Shown: positions 42,162-51,417, counted from the first letter of the stretch. The stretch: DNA of 64,000 nt from JASLDZ01 sp038226305 (GCA_038226305.1 JBBRQN010000003.1:186001-250000); one strand, 5' to 3'. Notes: generated by a model not told the origin, from the letters alone. Translations and numbers: made by a program.

Positions 42162-43517
42162 TCAGAGCCCTGCCGCCTTTAGCGCCCCCGCCTGCCGCGT
42201 CGCGACGCCCTCTTCCGAGAAGCCTTCGAGTGATTGCTCGAACAGGGTGCGCCAGTTCAGTTCGGCGCCCAGATGCAGGAAGGCGGCGCCGAGGCCGATG
42301 GCGGCCCGGTCCATGAACACGAACTCGCGGGGAATGGTCACCGGCCCCTGTTCCTTCAGGGCGCGGCGCACGGCGAAGGCTTCCTTGCGGCCGTAATCGC
42401 CCGGGGCCACCCCGTCGCCCACGGTGCGCACCCTGTCGTCGAGGATCGGGCCGTAGATGAAGCGGGCCCACATGTTCAGGGCCTCCATCAACCCGTCGGT
42501 CAGCCCCTCGAAGCCCCAGGCCGCATAGGCGGCGCGCTGGCCCTCCACGTCGCCCTCGGACAGGGCGCGATAGAGCCGCACCACCCCGGCCACGAACCGC
42601 GGCGGAAAGATGCGCACGCAGCCGAAGTCCAAGAGGTTCAGCCGCTCGGCGCCGGGGGTCAGGGAGTAGTTGCCGAGGTGCGGGTCGCCGTGGATCACCC
42701 CGAGCGTCGTCATCGGCCGCCACCAGGCGTCGAACAGCAGGCGCGCGATGCGGTTGCGAACCTCCAGCGACTCCTCCTTAAACGACAAGAGCCCCGACCC
42801 CTCCAGCCACGTCATGGTGAGGAGGCGCTTGGTGCAGAGGTCGTCTAGCGTCGACGGCACGCAGATGTCGTCGCGGCCCTCGAAGAACTGGCGGTACAGG
42901 CGCATGGCGGCGGCCTCGCGCTCATAGTCCAGCTCCTCCCGCAGGCGATCGCCGATCTCCTCGAGGGCTTCGGAGGGATCGATGGAGCTTTCCACCCGGC
43001 GCAGCAGCGAAAGGGCGGTGCGCAGCTGGCCAAGGTCGCTTTCGACCGCGCTCTGCATCTCCGGGTACTGCAGCTTCACCGCTAGCGCCTGGCTATCCAG
43101 TGAAACGGCCTTGTGGACCTGACCGAGAGAGGCGGCGGCCGAAGCCTCCGGCTCGAACGTCGCAAACCGGCCCTCCCAGCTCGGCCCCAGCTCGGCGGCC
43201 ATGCGGCGGCGCACGAAGCCCCGGCCCATCGACGGGGCGTTGGACTGCAGCTCGCCCAGCTCCTTGGCGAGTTCGGGTGGCAGGAGGTCGGGCACGGTGG
43301 CGAACATCTGTGCCGCCTTCATGAGCGGGCCCTTCAGTCCGCCCAGGGCGTTCTTGATCAGCTTGGCGTTACGCGCGTCCGCATCGTCGCCGCCCTGCAG
43401 GCGGCTCGCGCCATAGGCCACGCCCGCGCGCCCGATCCCCGCTCCCACCTGCGCGAAGCGTCGCACCCGGCCGGAGAGGCGGTCACGTTCGGGGTCGAGC
43501 GGGGGGCGATCGGTCAT
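42162..43517 (-). CDS. AarF/UbiB (ABC1) atypical kinase family protein
   Basis: Protein-kinase-like protein of 451 residues, related to UbiB, which supports ubiquinone synthesis. It has the family mark GPLMKAAQMFATVPDLLPPELAKEL in parts (KxGQ-like region), ASAAASLGQVHKA (Ala-rich loop), a Lys in LAVKLQYP, and the catalytic GVIHGDPHLGNYSL and LLDFGCVRIF. Members bind ADP/ATP and may extract or modify quinone lipids. The C-terminal 130 residues are helical. It is divergent from the acetyl-CoA synthetase gene. Confidence 0.92.
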   Translation of the reverse strand: MTDRPPLDPERDRLSGRVRRFAQVGAGIGRAGVAYGASRLQGGDDADARNAKLIKNALGGLKGPLMKAAQMFATVPDLLPPELAKELGELQSNAPSMGRGFVRRRMAAELGPSWEGRFATFEPEASAAASLGQVHKAVSLDSQALAVKLQYPEMQSAVESDLGQLRTALSLLRRVESSIDPSEALEEIGDRLREELDYEREAAAMRLYRQFFEGRDDICVPSTLDDLCTKRLLTMTWLEGSGLLSFKEESLEVRNRIARLLFDAWWRPMTTLGVIHGDPHLGNYSLTPGAERLNLLDFGCVRIFPPRFVAGVVRLYRALSEGDVEGQRAAYAAWGFEGLTDGLMEALNMWARFIYGPILDDRVRTVGDGVAPGDYGRKEAFAVRRALKEQGPVTIPREFVFMDRAAIGLGAAFLHLGAELNWRTLFEQSLEGFSEEGVATRQAGALKAAGL

Positions 43518-43598
43518 GGCTTGGCAGATAGTGCGCTGGCATCCCGGGCGCTAAGCTCATCCGCAAAAGAACGCCTCGCGCGCCCGATGGAAACGCCC

Positions 43599-45554
43599 AT
43601 GTCCGACTCCGACGCTCCCAAAGCCGTCTACCTCGCCGCTCCCGACGGCTGGACCCGGCGGGACGGCCTGACGGCGGAGCTCTATTCCGGGATGCGGGAG
43701 CGGGCGGCGGCAGACCCGCAGGCCTTCTTTGGCGAGGCGGCTCAGCGGCTGGACTGGATCACCCCCTTCACCACGGTGAAGGACACGAGCTTTGCCGCGG
43801 ACGACCTGCACGTGCGCTGGTTCGGCGACGGGGTGCTGAACGTCAGCGCCAACTGCATCGACCGCCATCTCGCCACCCGCGCCGACGAGACCGCCATCCT
43901 GTTCGAGGGCGACGACCCGACGGTCTCCGAAGCGATCACCTTCCGCCAGCTTCACGAGAGGGTCTGCCGCCTCGCCAACGTGCTGAAGGACCAGGGCGTC
44001 AAGAAGGGCGACCGGGTCACGATCTACCTGCCGATGATCCCCGAGGCCGCCTACGCCATGCTGGCCTGCGCCCGCATAGGCGCGGTGCATTCGGTGGTGT
44101 TCGGCGGCTTCTCCCCCGACAGCCTCTCCGGCCGCATCCAGGACTGCGACTCCCGCCTGGTCATCACCGCCGACGAGGGGATGCGGGGCGGCAAGCCGAT
44201 CCCCCTCAAGGCCAACGTGGACAAGGCGCTGGAGACCTGCCCCGGCGTGCAGACGGTGATCGTGGTGGCCCGCACGGGCACCGGGGTGTCGAGCTTCCAC
44301 GGCCGCGACGTGGACTATGCCGAGCTCATGGCTGCCGCCTCGCCCGACTGCGCGCCTGAGCCCATGGGGGCGGAAGACCCCCTGTTCATCCTCTACACCT
44401 CGGGCTCGACGGGCAAACCCAAGGGCGTGCTGCACACCACGGGCGGCTACCTGTTCTGGGCGGCGTGGACGCATGAGCTGGTCTTCGACCACCGCCCCAG
44501 CGACGTGTTCTGGTGCACCGCCGACGTGGGCTGGGTGACCGGCCACAGCTACGTGGTCTACGGCCCCCTGGCCAACGGCGGCGCGACGCTGATGTTCGAG
44601 GGCGTGCCCACCTGGCCCGACGCTTCTCGGTGTTGGAGGGTGGTGGACAAGCACAGGGTGACAACCTTCTACACCGCCCCCACCGCCATCCGCGCCCTGA
44701 TGAAGGAGGGCGACGCCCCGGTGGAGGCGACGTCGCGTGAGTCTCTGCGGCTCCTCGGCACCGTGGGGGAGCCGATCAATCCCGAGGCGTGGCGCTGGTA
44801 TCACGAGGTGGTGGGGAACGGGCGCCTGCCCATCGTCGACACCTGGTGGCAGACGGAGACCGGCGGCGTGCTGATCTCCCCCATCGCCGGCGTCACCGCA
44901 CTGAAGCCCGGCTCGGCCACTATGCCTCTCCCGGGCCTGCACATGCGGCTGGTGGATGCCGAGGGTGCTGAACTCGAAGGCGCGGCCTCCGGCAACCTTC
45001 TGATCACCGACAGCTGGCCCGGCCAGATGCGCGGCGTGTTCGGCGACCCGGATCGCTTCCGCGACACCTACTTCAAGGCCTATCCGAACACCTACTTCAC
45101 GGGCGACGGCTGCCGCCGGGACGAGGACGGCTACTACTGGATCACCGGCCGGGTGGACGACGTGATCAACGTCTCCGGCCACCGCATCGGCACCGCGGAG
45201 GTGGAGTCGGCGCTGGTGAACCACCGGTCGGTCGCCGAGGCGGCGGTGGTGGGCTTCCCCCACGACCTGAAAGGCCAGGGCATCTACGCCTTCGTGACAT
45301 TGAAGGCCGGCCACGAGCCGCATGACGACCTGAAGACCGAGCTCCTCAATCAGGTCCGCGCCGACATCGGCCGCTTTGCCGCCCCGGATGCGATCCAGTG
45401 GGCACCGGGCCTGCCCAAGACCCGATCGGGGAAGATCATGCGCCGTATCCTGCGCAAGATCGCCGAGAACGAGACCGACTCTCTGGGTGACACCTCGACC
45501 CTGGCCGACCCCGGCGTGGTGGCCGACCTCGTGAAGGGCCGCGTGGGCGCCTAG
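43599..45554 (+). CDS. acs: acetyl-CoA synthetase
   Basis: Makes acetyl-CoA from acetate and ATP by way of acetyl-AMP. The 651-residue enzyme matches the usual length of about 650. The AMP-binding loop is LYTSGSTGKPKGV; WWQTETGG and YFTGDGCRRDEDGYYWITGRVDDVINVSGHRIGTAE in parts complete the site. The acetylation/catalytic Lys near the C-terminus is in PKTRSGKIMRRILRKI. A Met 4 codons earlier (43587) is possible. A closely related propionyl-CoA synthetase cannot be excluded, but the length and motifs fit Acs. It is followed by a family B palindrome. Confidence 0.93.
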   Translation: MSDSDAPKAVYLAAPDGWTRRDGLTAELYSGMRERAAADPQAFFGEAAQRLDWITPFTTVKDTSFAADDLHVRWFGDGVLNVSANCIDRHLATRADETAILFEGDDPTVSEAITFRQLHERVCRLANVLKDQGVKKGDRVTIYLPMIPEAAYAMLACARIGAVHSVVFGGFSPDSLSGRIQDCDSRLVITADEGMRGGKPIPLKANVDKALETCPGVQTVIVVARTGTGVSSFHGRDVDYAELMAAASPDCAPEPMGAEDPLFILYTSGSTGKPKGVLHTTGGYLFWAAWTHELVFDHRPSDVFWCTADVGWVTGHSYVVYGPLANGGATLMFEGVPTWPDASRCWRVVDKHRVTTFYTAPTAIRALMKEGDAPVEATSRESLRLLGTVGEPINPEAWRWYHEVVGNGRLPIVDTWWQTETGGVLISPIAGVTALKPGSATMPLPGLHMRLVDAEGAELEGAASGNLLITDSWPGQMRGVFGDPDRFRDTYFKAYPNTYFTGDGCRRDEDGYYWITGRVDDVINVSGHRIGTAEVESALVNHRSVAEAAVVGFPHDLKGQGIYAFVTLKAGHEPHDDLKTELLNQVRADIGRFAAPDAIQWAPGLPKTRSGKIMRRILRKIAENETDSLGDTSTLADPGVVADLVKGRVGA

Positions 45555-45580
45555 GCCTCCCCCGCAAAGCGGGGGAGACC
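45555..45580. repeat. family B palindrome after acs
   Basis: CTCCCCCGC (45557-45565), loop AAA, GCGGGGGAG (45569-45577), identical in core to the 6911 copy. It starts one base after the acs stop, before the stop of a convergent gene. Confidence 0.7.
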
Positions 45581-45588
45581 GTGAGACC

Positions 45589-45906
45589 TCAGGCCTTCCG
45601 GCATTCCACCGAGTAGACGATCCAGCCCGACTCTGGCTTGCCGTTCTTGTCCTTCTTGGCCTTGCCGAGGCCGTCGTACTTGGCCTTCTGGGCGGCGTTC
45701 ATGCCGCGCCACTTGGAGCCGCAGTCTTTCATCTTCTGGTCGTTGGCGAGCTGGGCGGCAGAGCGTGTCTTCTCGCCCTTGGCCGCGGGGGCGGGCGCAC
45801 CGGCGGCGGCGGCCGGCTCCTTCTTCTTGGCGGCGAGGGCGGGCGAGGCGCCGAGGGCGACGATGGCCGAGACGGCGGCGAGGCTCAGAACGATGCGGCT
45901 GCGCAT
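45589..45906 (-). CDS. small exported Lys-rich protein
   Basis: Protein of 105 residues with a signal peptide ending ALA (residue 25). The mature part is an Ala/Pro/Lys-rich linker, then AQLANDQKMKDCGSKWRGMNAAQKAKYDGLGKAKK read in parts and VYSVECRKA at the end. Two Cys may form a disulphide. The layout resembles PsiF-like and other small Caulobacterales exported proteins, but I do not recognise a function. It is convergent with acs and divergent from the TPR gene. Confidence 0.7.
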   Translation of the reverse strand: MRSRIVLSLAAVSAIVALGASPALAAKKKEPAAAAGAPAPAAKGEKTRSAAQLANDQKMKDCGSKWRGMNAAQKAKYDGLGKAKKDKNGKPESGWIVYSVECRKA

Positions 45907-46027
45907 GACGCGTTTCCTGTTTCAGAACGGCCGGTGGCCCCGGCTCGCGAGTGTCAGCTTACGCCCACGGCCGCGCTTGGGAAGCCGGGCCTTTGCAACA
46001 TTCGGTGACGCGATATGGTGCGGTTTC

Positions 46028-47698
46028 ATGCGCCTCATCGCCCTCCTCTCCACCGCCGCGACCCTGGCGCTGACGCTGGGCGCCACCGCCTCGTCTCCCA
46101 CGCAGACGCCCCCTGGCAAGGGCGAGGGCTGCCACGGGGGCGCCGCCGTCCCCGCCGCCGCTTCCGCCAAGGCCGAAGAGACTCCCGGCCTCCTCGCCCA
46201 CCTCGGCTCCAGCGGCTATGCGGCGGAGGGTGTGTCGGATGCCGCGCGCCCTTATTTCGAGCAGGGGGTGCGCCTGTTCCACACCTTCGACGCTCCCGAT
46301 GCCATCCGCAGCTTCAAGGCGGCGCAGGCGCTGCAGCCCGCCTGCGCGATGTGCTTCTGGGGCGAGGCCTGGGCGCGCGGCCCGACCATCAACTACCCCA
46401 TAGACGCCAAGGGCGAGGGCCAGGCCCGCACCGCGGCCTTGAAGGCGCAGTCGCTGCAGGCAGGCCTCTCCGACAAAGCCCGGCGGTTGATCGCCGCGCA
46501 GGTCGCCCGCTATCCCGCCACCCCGCGAAAGGGCGAGGCCGCCAGCGACGACCAGACCTACGCTGACGTCATGGAGATGATGTCGCGCCGCTTTCCGGAC
46601 GACGACGCGGTGGTGGTCGAGACCGCTTCGGCCCTTCTGATCGCTTCGGGCAAGGCGTGGGGCGAGGGTGCCTACACCGCCGAAAGCCCGTCCGGCCGGG
46701 CGCGGGCCAATCTGGAACGCGTGCTGGCGAGGTCGCCCGACTTCACCCCGGCAATCCACTACTACATCCACCTGATGGAGTGGTCGCACGCGCCCGACAA
46801 GGCGGCGCCCTACGCCGAGCGGATGGCGAAGCTGGCGCCAGACGCCGGGCATCTGATCCACATGCCCAGCCACCTGTGGTTCCGCCTCGGCCGCTACGAC
46901 GACGGGGCCCGCGCCAACATCGCCGCCGCCCGCGCCGACGACGTGACCGCACGGGTGTTGAAGGTCGACGGCGGGGCCGCCAAGGTCTCCCTGCACGGCC
47001 ACAACCTCAGCTTCGGCCTGGCGTCTGCCATGATGAGCGGCGACGGGGCGCAGGCGAGGCTCTTGGCTCGGCGCGTGCTGAGCGAATATCCGGACGACGT
47101 TCGCGGGGTATTGGTGAAGGGCTATCAGGCCTTCGCCCGCGAGGCTCCGCTCGCCGACACCCTGGCTCTACCGGAGCCGAAGGGCGTGATGAACAGGGCG
47201 GCGTGGCGCTACGCCCGCGGCATCGCACAGGCCTGGGCCGGCAACGCCGCCGCTGCGCAAGCGGAGTCGGAAGCGCTCGAGGCCCTCAAGCTCGACGCAA
47301 AGGCGGAGAAGGAGGAGCGTGAGGGCAAGGCGCTGATGCAGGCCGAACTCGACGGCCGCATCGCGCTTATGCAGGGCCGGGTGAAGGCGGCGATCCCGCT
47401 CCTCCGCCGCGCCGCCGACCTGCGCGACCGGGTGGACACCTCCCTCGACCCGCCGTTCTGGGCCTGGTCGCCCCGGCGCGGGCTGGGAGTGGCGCTACTG
47501 CAATCGGGCGACGCCAGGGGCTCGGTGCGGGAGCTGGAAGCCGTGGTCAAACGCTATCCCGGCGACCCCCTGACCCTCTTCGCCCTCGCCGAAGCCCGCC
47601 GCAAAGCGGGCGACGCCGCTGGGGCCGACAAGGCGCTGGCCGAAGCGAAATCGGGCTGGAAGGGCAGTGCCGACGGGCTGAACCTCGGGCGAGCCTAA
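46028..47698 (+). CDS. exported TPR-repeat protein
   Basis: Protein of 556 residues with a signal peptide (MRLIALLSTAATLALTLGATAS). It is built from helical repeats: ARPYFEQGVRLFHTFDAPDAIRSFKAAQ in parts, ACAMCFWGEAWARGP (a CxxC pair), HYYIHLMEWSHAPDKAAPYAERMAKLAP in parts, HMPSHLWFRLGRYDDGARANI, and TPR units at the C-terminus (LLQSGDARGSVRELEAVV). The group is widespread and often called tetratricopeptide protein with no known role. HxxxH pairs may bind metal. Its neighbours give no clue. Confidence 0.85.
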   Translation: MRLIALLSTAATLALTLGATASSPTQTPPGKGEGCHGGAAVPAAASAKAEETPGLLAHLGSSGYAAEGVSDAARPYFEQGVRLFHTFDAPDAIRSFKAAQALQPACAMCFWGEAWARGPTINYPIDAKGEGQARTAALKAQSLQAGLSDKARRLIAAQVARYPATPRKGEAASDDQTYADVMEMMSRRFPDDDAVVVETASALLIASGKAWGEGAYTAESPSGRARANLERVLARSPDFTPAIHYYIHLMEWSHAPDKAAPYAERMAKLAPDAGHLIHMPSHLWFRLGRYDDGARANIAAARADDVTARVLKVDGGAAKVSLHGHNLSFGLASAMMSGDGAQARLLARRVLSEYPDDVRGVLVKGYQAFAREAPLADTLALPEPKGVMNRAAWRYARGIAQAWAGNAAAAQAESEALEALKLDAKAEKEEREGKALMQAELDGRIALMQGRVKAAIPLLRRAADLRDRVDTSLDPPFWAWSPRRGLGVALLQSGDARGSVRELEAVVKRYPGDPLTLFALAEARRKAGDAAGADKALAEAKSGWKGSADGLNLGRA

Positions 47699-47701
47699 GG
47701 T

Positions 47702-47723
47702 CTTCCCGGCGCAGCGTGGGAAG
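47702..47723. repeat. degenerate family B palindrome
   Basis: CTTCCCGGC, GCA, GCGTGGGAAG: an imperfect stem in the same setting as the other family B copies, between convergent stops of the TPR and acyl-CoA dehydrogenase genes. It is assigned by place and partial likeness only. Confidence 0.4.
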
Positions 47724-47731
47724 CCTTCCTG

Positions 47732-48865
47732 TCAGAACCCCATCAGCGTGGCGTAGCGGTCGCGGTGATAGCTCGCCGAGCCGTAGGCCGCCTCGGCCAC
47801 ACGGGCGCGCTTCATGTAGAGGCCCATGTCGGCCTGGTCGGTCATGCCGATGCCGCCGTGCATCTGCACCATCTCGTTGGACACCTTGTGCAGGGTCTCC
47901 CCCGCCATCGCCTTGGCGAGCGAGCAGGCGGCGCGCACGTCGTTGGCGCCCCGGTCGAGATCGCTCAGCGCCGCCTCCACCACCGAGCGGGTGAGCTCCA
48001 GGTCGGTGAACATCTTGGCGGCCCGGTGCTGCAGGGACTGGAAGCCGCCGATCAGCTGGCCGAACTGGTTGCGCGTCTTCAGATACTCCAGCGTGGTTTC
48101 GAAGGCGGCGAGCGCGGTGCCCAGCATCTCCGCCGCCAGCCCCGCCCGCGCTCGGTCGAGCACGCCTTCCAGAACGGCGAACCCACCGTCCACCAGGCCG
48201 AGCACCGCTGAGGCGGGCAGGGTCACGCCGTCGAAGGTCAGCGACGCGGCGCCCCGGCTGTCGATCAGGTGCAGCTGGGTGCGCTTCAGGCCCGAGGCGT
48301 CGGTGCGCACGAGGAACAGGGTGATCCCGGCCGCCTCACCCGCCGCGCCGCTGGTGCGAGCGGCGACGATCAGGACGTCGGCCTCCATCCCGTCGAGCAC
48401 GAACGTCTTCTTGCCGGTGAGCGTGTAGCCGTCGCCCGTCTTCTCAGCTTTCAGCGCCGTCTTCAGCGGGTCGTGGTGGGCGCTTTCATCCACCGCCAGG
48501 GCGAACAGCGCTTCGCCCGCCGCGATCTTCGGCAGCCATTCCGCCTGCTGGGCCGACGATCCGCCGAGCTCCAGCGCGCTGGCGCCGATCAGGGCGGTGG
48601 AGAGGAGCGGCGATGCGGCGAGCGTGCGGCCCGTCTCCTCCAGCACCAGCCCCATGCCCAGGTAGCCGAAGCCGGAGCCGCCGTGGGCCTCGGGCGCGAT
48701 CACTCCGGCCCAGCCCATTTCGCCCATCTGACGCCAGGCCGCGGGGTCGAAGCCGAGCTCGCCCGCATCGCGGCGCTTGCGCAGGGCCGACACCGGGGCC
48801 TGCGTCTGAACCCAGTCCTTCGCCGCATCGCGCAGCATCGTCTGCTCTTCGGTGAGCACGGCCAT
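47732..48865 (-). CDS. acyl-CoA dehydrogenase
   Basis: FAD enzyme of 377 residues. The helical N-terminal domain has MGWAGVIAPEAHGGSGFGYLGMGLVLEE in parts, the beta domain GYTLTGKKTFVLDGMEADVLIVAARTSG, and the C-terminal domain RNQFGQLIGGFQSLQHRAAKM, MHGGIGMTDQADMGLYMKRA. The usual catalytic Glu position is not clear, as in the IpdE/FadE-like small subunits that act as hetero-tetramers with a larger partner. The 49500 gene, two upstream, may be that partner. The start overlaps the stop of the isomerase gene by one base. Confidence 0.93.
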   Translation of the reverse strand: MAVLTEEQTMLRDAAKDWVQTQAPVSALRKRRDAGELGFDPAAWRQMGEMGWAGVIAPEAHGGSGFGYLGMGLVLEETGRTLAASPLLSTALIGASALELGGSSAQQAEWLPKIAAGEALFALAVDESAHHDPLKTALKAEKTGDGYTLTGKKTFVLDGMEADVLIVAARTSGAAGEAAGITLFLVRTDASGLKRTQLHLIDSRGAASLTFDGVTLPASAVLGLVDGGFAVLEGVLDRARAGLAAEMLGTALAAFETTLEYLKTRNQFGQLIGGFQSLQHRAAKMFTDLELTRSVVEAALSDLDRGANDVRAACSLAKAMAGETLHKVSNEMVQMHGGIGMTDQADMGLYMKRARVAEAAYGSASYHRDRYATLMGF

Positions 48866-49503
48866 CAGAGCGTTCCTGTGGATTGGAGGGGTTGGGGCGA
48901 GACCGCCCAGTCCAGCGCTTCGTCGAGGCGGTCCTGGCCCCAGAAGAGTTCGCCGTCGATCGTGGTGATGGTGGGGGCGCCGAACACGCCCTTGGCGGCG
49001 GCCGTATCGGTCTGGGCCTTCAGCGCGGCCTTGATCTCAGGTGAGGCGGCGCGGGCCAGGACACCGGAGCCGGAGTAGTCGATCTCCGCAATGATCTCGC
49101 CCAGAACGGTGGGGTCTGAGATGTCGAGGTCGCGGGCGAAGCTGGCGTCATAGACGGCGCGGGAGAAGACGCCCACGTCCAGCCCTTCGGCCTCGCAGGC
49201 CAGCGCCATGCGCGCGGCGGGGAGCGAGTTGCGCGGGAACACCGTGGGGCGAACCAGCGGCAGGTTCAGGCGCGCACAGAGGCGCTCCATGTCCCTCCAC
49301 ATCCAGACGCCTTTCTCCTTGTGCAGGTTGAAGGGGCTGTCGGCGATGCCTTGCTGGGCGTGGAACAGGGCGCCCACGAACATGGGACGCCACACCACCG
49401 CGACGCCCTTGTTCGCCGCCCGCCGCGCCACCGTCATGGCCGCCGGATAGCTGTAGGTGGAGGCGAAGTCGTACCAGAACTCGATGGTCGGCGAGGCGGT
49501 CAC
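48865..49503 (-). CDS. 2-hydroxychromene-2-carboxylate isomerase family (kappa GST)
   Basis: Thioredoxin-fold protein of 212 residues. It opens IEFWYDFASTYSYPAAM, with the active Ser in place of the DsbA Cys, and has WRPMFVGALFHAQQGI and GVFGAPTITTIDGELFWGQDRLDEAL. The family isomerises hydroxychromene carboxylate in naphthalene breakdown or acts as a GST. It is inside a tight three-gene operon with two acyl-CoA dehydrogenases, so it may belong to a ring or steroid-like catabolic route. It overlaps the gene upstream by 4 bp. Confidence 0.92.
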   Translation of the reverse strand: MTASPTIEFWYDFASTYSYPAAMTVARRAANKGVAVVWRPMFVGALFHAQQGIADSPFNLHKEKGVWMWRDMERLCARLNLPLVRPTVFPRNSLPAARMALACEAEGLDVGVFSRAVYDASFARDLDISDPTVLGEIIAEIDYSGSGVLARAASPEIKAALKAQTDTAAAKGVFGAPTITTIDGELFWGQDRLDEALDWAVSPQPLQSTGTL

Positions 49504-50699
49504 TGGTGGTCCAGGAGCCCGAGCACCCGCTTGGACACCACGTTCAGATTGATCTCAGAGGTGCCGCCCTCGATGGAGTTGCCCTTGGAGCGGAGCCACA
49601 TGCGGGTCTCGCGCACCTCATCGTCGCTGTAGCCCTCGCCCTCCCAGCCGAGGCCTTGGGTGCCCATCGCCTCGACCATGAGCTCGTGCTTCTCCTGGTT
49701 CAGGGTGGCGGCGGCGTATTTGATGATCGAGGCGGCGGGCCCGATGCCGTGGCCCGCCTTCGCCTCGGCCTCGACCCGTCGCACGGTGAGCGAGAAGGCC
49801 TTGGCGGTCATCTTGTGGGCGGCGATGCGCGAGCGCAGGTCGCCGTCAGCCAGCTTCCCGGCCTCGGTGACCTCCCCGTAGGTCTTGGCGGTCTCCTCCA
49901 CCTCCATCCCCATGCCCCCGCCGAAGCCCGAGGCCGAGATGTTCTGACGCTCGTGCTGGAGGAGCTTCTTGGCGATCTCCCACCCGTGGTTCAGCTTCCC
50001 CACGAGCTGGCCCTTGGGCACCTTTACGTCGGTGAAGAAGGTCTCGCAGAAGGGGCTCTCGCCCGAGATCAGCTGGATCGGCCGCGCCTCCACGCCGGGC
50101 GTCGTCATGTCGAAGAGGAGGAAGCTGATGCCTTCATGCTTCTTGGTGGCGTCGGTGCGCACGAGGCAGAAGATCCAGTCCGCCTTGTCGGCGTAGCTGG
50201 TCCACACCTTCTGGCCGTTGATCAGGAAGTGGTCGCCCTTGTCCTCCGCCTTGGTCTGCAGGCTGGCGAGGTCGGAGCCCGCGCCCGGTTCGGAATAGCC
50301 CTGGCACCAGCGGGTCTCGCCCGAGGCTATCTTGGGCAGGTATTCGCGCTTCTGCTCCTCGCTGGCCATCTCGATCAGCACGGGGCCGAGCATCCACAGG
50401 CCGAAGCTGAACAGGGGCTGGCGACAGCCCAGCTTGGCCATCTCCTGCGCCAGCACCTTGGCCTCCTCGCGGGAGAGGCCGCCGCCGCCGTATTCGCGGG
50501 CCCAGGTCGGCGCGGTCCAGCCCTTGGCGGCCATGCGGTCGAGCCAGACCTTGGCGTCAGGGTTCTTCCACACGAACTTCCGGCCCGCCCATGGCGTCTC
50601 GTCCGCCGGCATCGGCGTGCGCATCGAGGCGGGGCAGTTGGCCTCCAGCCAGGCGCGGGTCTCGGCGCGGAAGGATTCGGTTTCGGCGGCTTCGGACAT
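49500..50699 (-). CDS. acyl-CoA dehydrogenase
   Basis: FAD enzyme of 399 residues. It has GWTAPTWAREYGGGGLSREEAKVLAQEM in parts, the FAD loops WCQGYSEPGAGSDLASLQT and FLINGQKVWTSYADKADWIFCLVRT in parts, and the C-terminal RSKGNSIEGGTSEINLNVVSKRVLGL, with a Glu-Gly-Gly-Thr site that binds FAD. It is longer than the 47732 partner. Together they could form a hetero-oligomer for bulky acyl-CoA esters. First gene of the three-gene operon; the start MSEAAETESF follows GGGAG. Confidence 0.93.
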   Translation of the reverse strand: MSEAAETESFRAETRAWLEANCPASMRTPMPADETPWAGRKFVWKNPDAKVWLDRMAAKGWTAPTWAREYGGGGLSREEAKVLAQEMAKLGCRQPLFSFGLWMLGPVLIEMASEEQKREYLPKIASGETRWCQGYSEPGAGSDLASLQTKAEDKGDHFLINGQKVWTSYADKADWIFCLVRTDATKKHEGISFLLFDMTTPGVEARPIQLISGESPFCETFFTDVKVPKGQLVGKLNHGWEIAKKLLQHERQNISASGFGGGMGMEVEETAKTYGEVTEAGKLADGDLRSRIAAHKMTAKAFSLTVRRVEAEAKAGHGIGPAASIIKYAAATLNQEKHELMVEAMGTQGLGWEGEGYSDDEVRETRMWLRSKGNSIEGGTSEINLNVVSKRVLGLLDHQ

Positions 50700-50770
50700 G
50701 CGGCGCTCCCTGCCCGCGTCTCGGAAGCGCGGATCGATACGCCGTCTTAAACCCCAAGCCGCCGGTTGCG

Positions 50771-50977
50771 CTACTGGCGCCCCGTCTTCATGCCGAGGAG
50801 GTTGGCGAGGTGGACCAGGAGCACCAGCGCCACCATCGCCGCCGTGACCATGATCAGCCGCCACGGCACCATCCGCGGCCCGCGCCGGGGATCGAACGGA
50901 TGCGCCCCCCGCCAGCCCGCGAACGCGACCACGGCTGCGGCGAGCAGGAACAGGATGAGCGTCGGCAGAAGGTCCAC
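50771..50977 (-). CDS. small two-segment membrane protein
   Basis: Protein of 68 residues with two hydrophobic helices (LLPTLILFLLAAAVVAFAG and WRLIMVTAAMVALVLLVHLANLLG) joined by a basic-Pro loop (HPFDPRRGPRMVP). The loop and helix pattern is seen in small conserved proteins of Caulobacterales. Function unknown. It lies upstream of the acyl-CoA dehydrogenase operon on the same strand, 71 bp away. Confidence 0.65.
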   Translation of the reverse strand: MDLLPTLILFLLAAAVVAFAGWRGAHPFDPRRGPRMVPWRLIMVTAAMVALVLLVHLANLLGMKTGRQ

Positions 50978-51043
50978 CGGCGCCTTCTAGCGCGCCACCC
51001 TGCGGTTGACGCCCCCCGCCTGCGACGCGCAACGAAGCCCCCG

Positions 51044-51355
51044 ATGACCCCGCCCTCCCCCGCCCACCGCCACAACTCCACCGCAACCGCACCGGCAACC
51101 GGCCGGGCCGCAGCCGTGGCGGGCGCGCTGGAAGCGGCCATGATCGAGGCCCTGGCGCAGGAGCGCCCGGAGGCCCGCCCCACCCTCGCCTCCCTGCAGC
51201 TCGACCTCTCCGGCGATGCGACCACGGGCGAGGCGCTGGCACTCACCGTCTGGATCGAGCGCGCCACCCGCACCCTCGCCTTCGTGGCCGCCGACGCGCA
51301 CGCCAACGGCACCCGCATCGCCTCAGCCGCCGCCATCTTCGACCTTGGGGCCTAG
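51044..51355 (+). CDS. half-hotdog thioesterase-like small protein
   Basis: Protein of 103 residues. The first 25 are Thr/Ala-rich. The rest (EALALTVWIERATRTLAFVAADAHANGTRIASAAAIFDLG in parts) looks like the last strands of a PaaI-type hotdog domain, with the usual helix reduced to MIEALAQERPEA. The active site of a full hotdog is absent. It could be a degraded thioesterase or a small fold of its own. It is on the opposite strand to the neighbours. The call rests on pattern and coding character only. Confidence 0.55.
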   Translation: MTPPSPAHRHNSTATAPATGRAAAVAGALEAAMIEALAQERPEARPTLASLQLDLSGDATTGEALALTVWIERATRTLAFVAADAHANGTRIASAAAIFDLGA

Positions 51356-51417
51356 ACTTACCGGTGATGGGGAGGCCTGAGACGGGTGGAAGGCTGACGC
51401 CGAAAGTCGCCCTGTCT

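Noticed and set aside
43113..43598. N-terminal extension of acetyl-CoA synthetase
   Set aside because: The open frame upstream of 43587 is antisense to the ABC1 kinase gene, and the product from 43599 already has the normal length.
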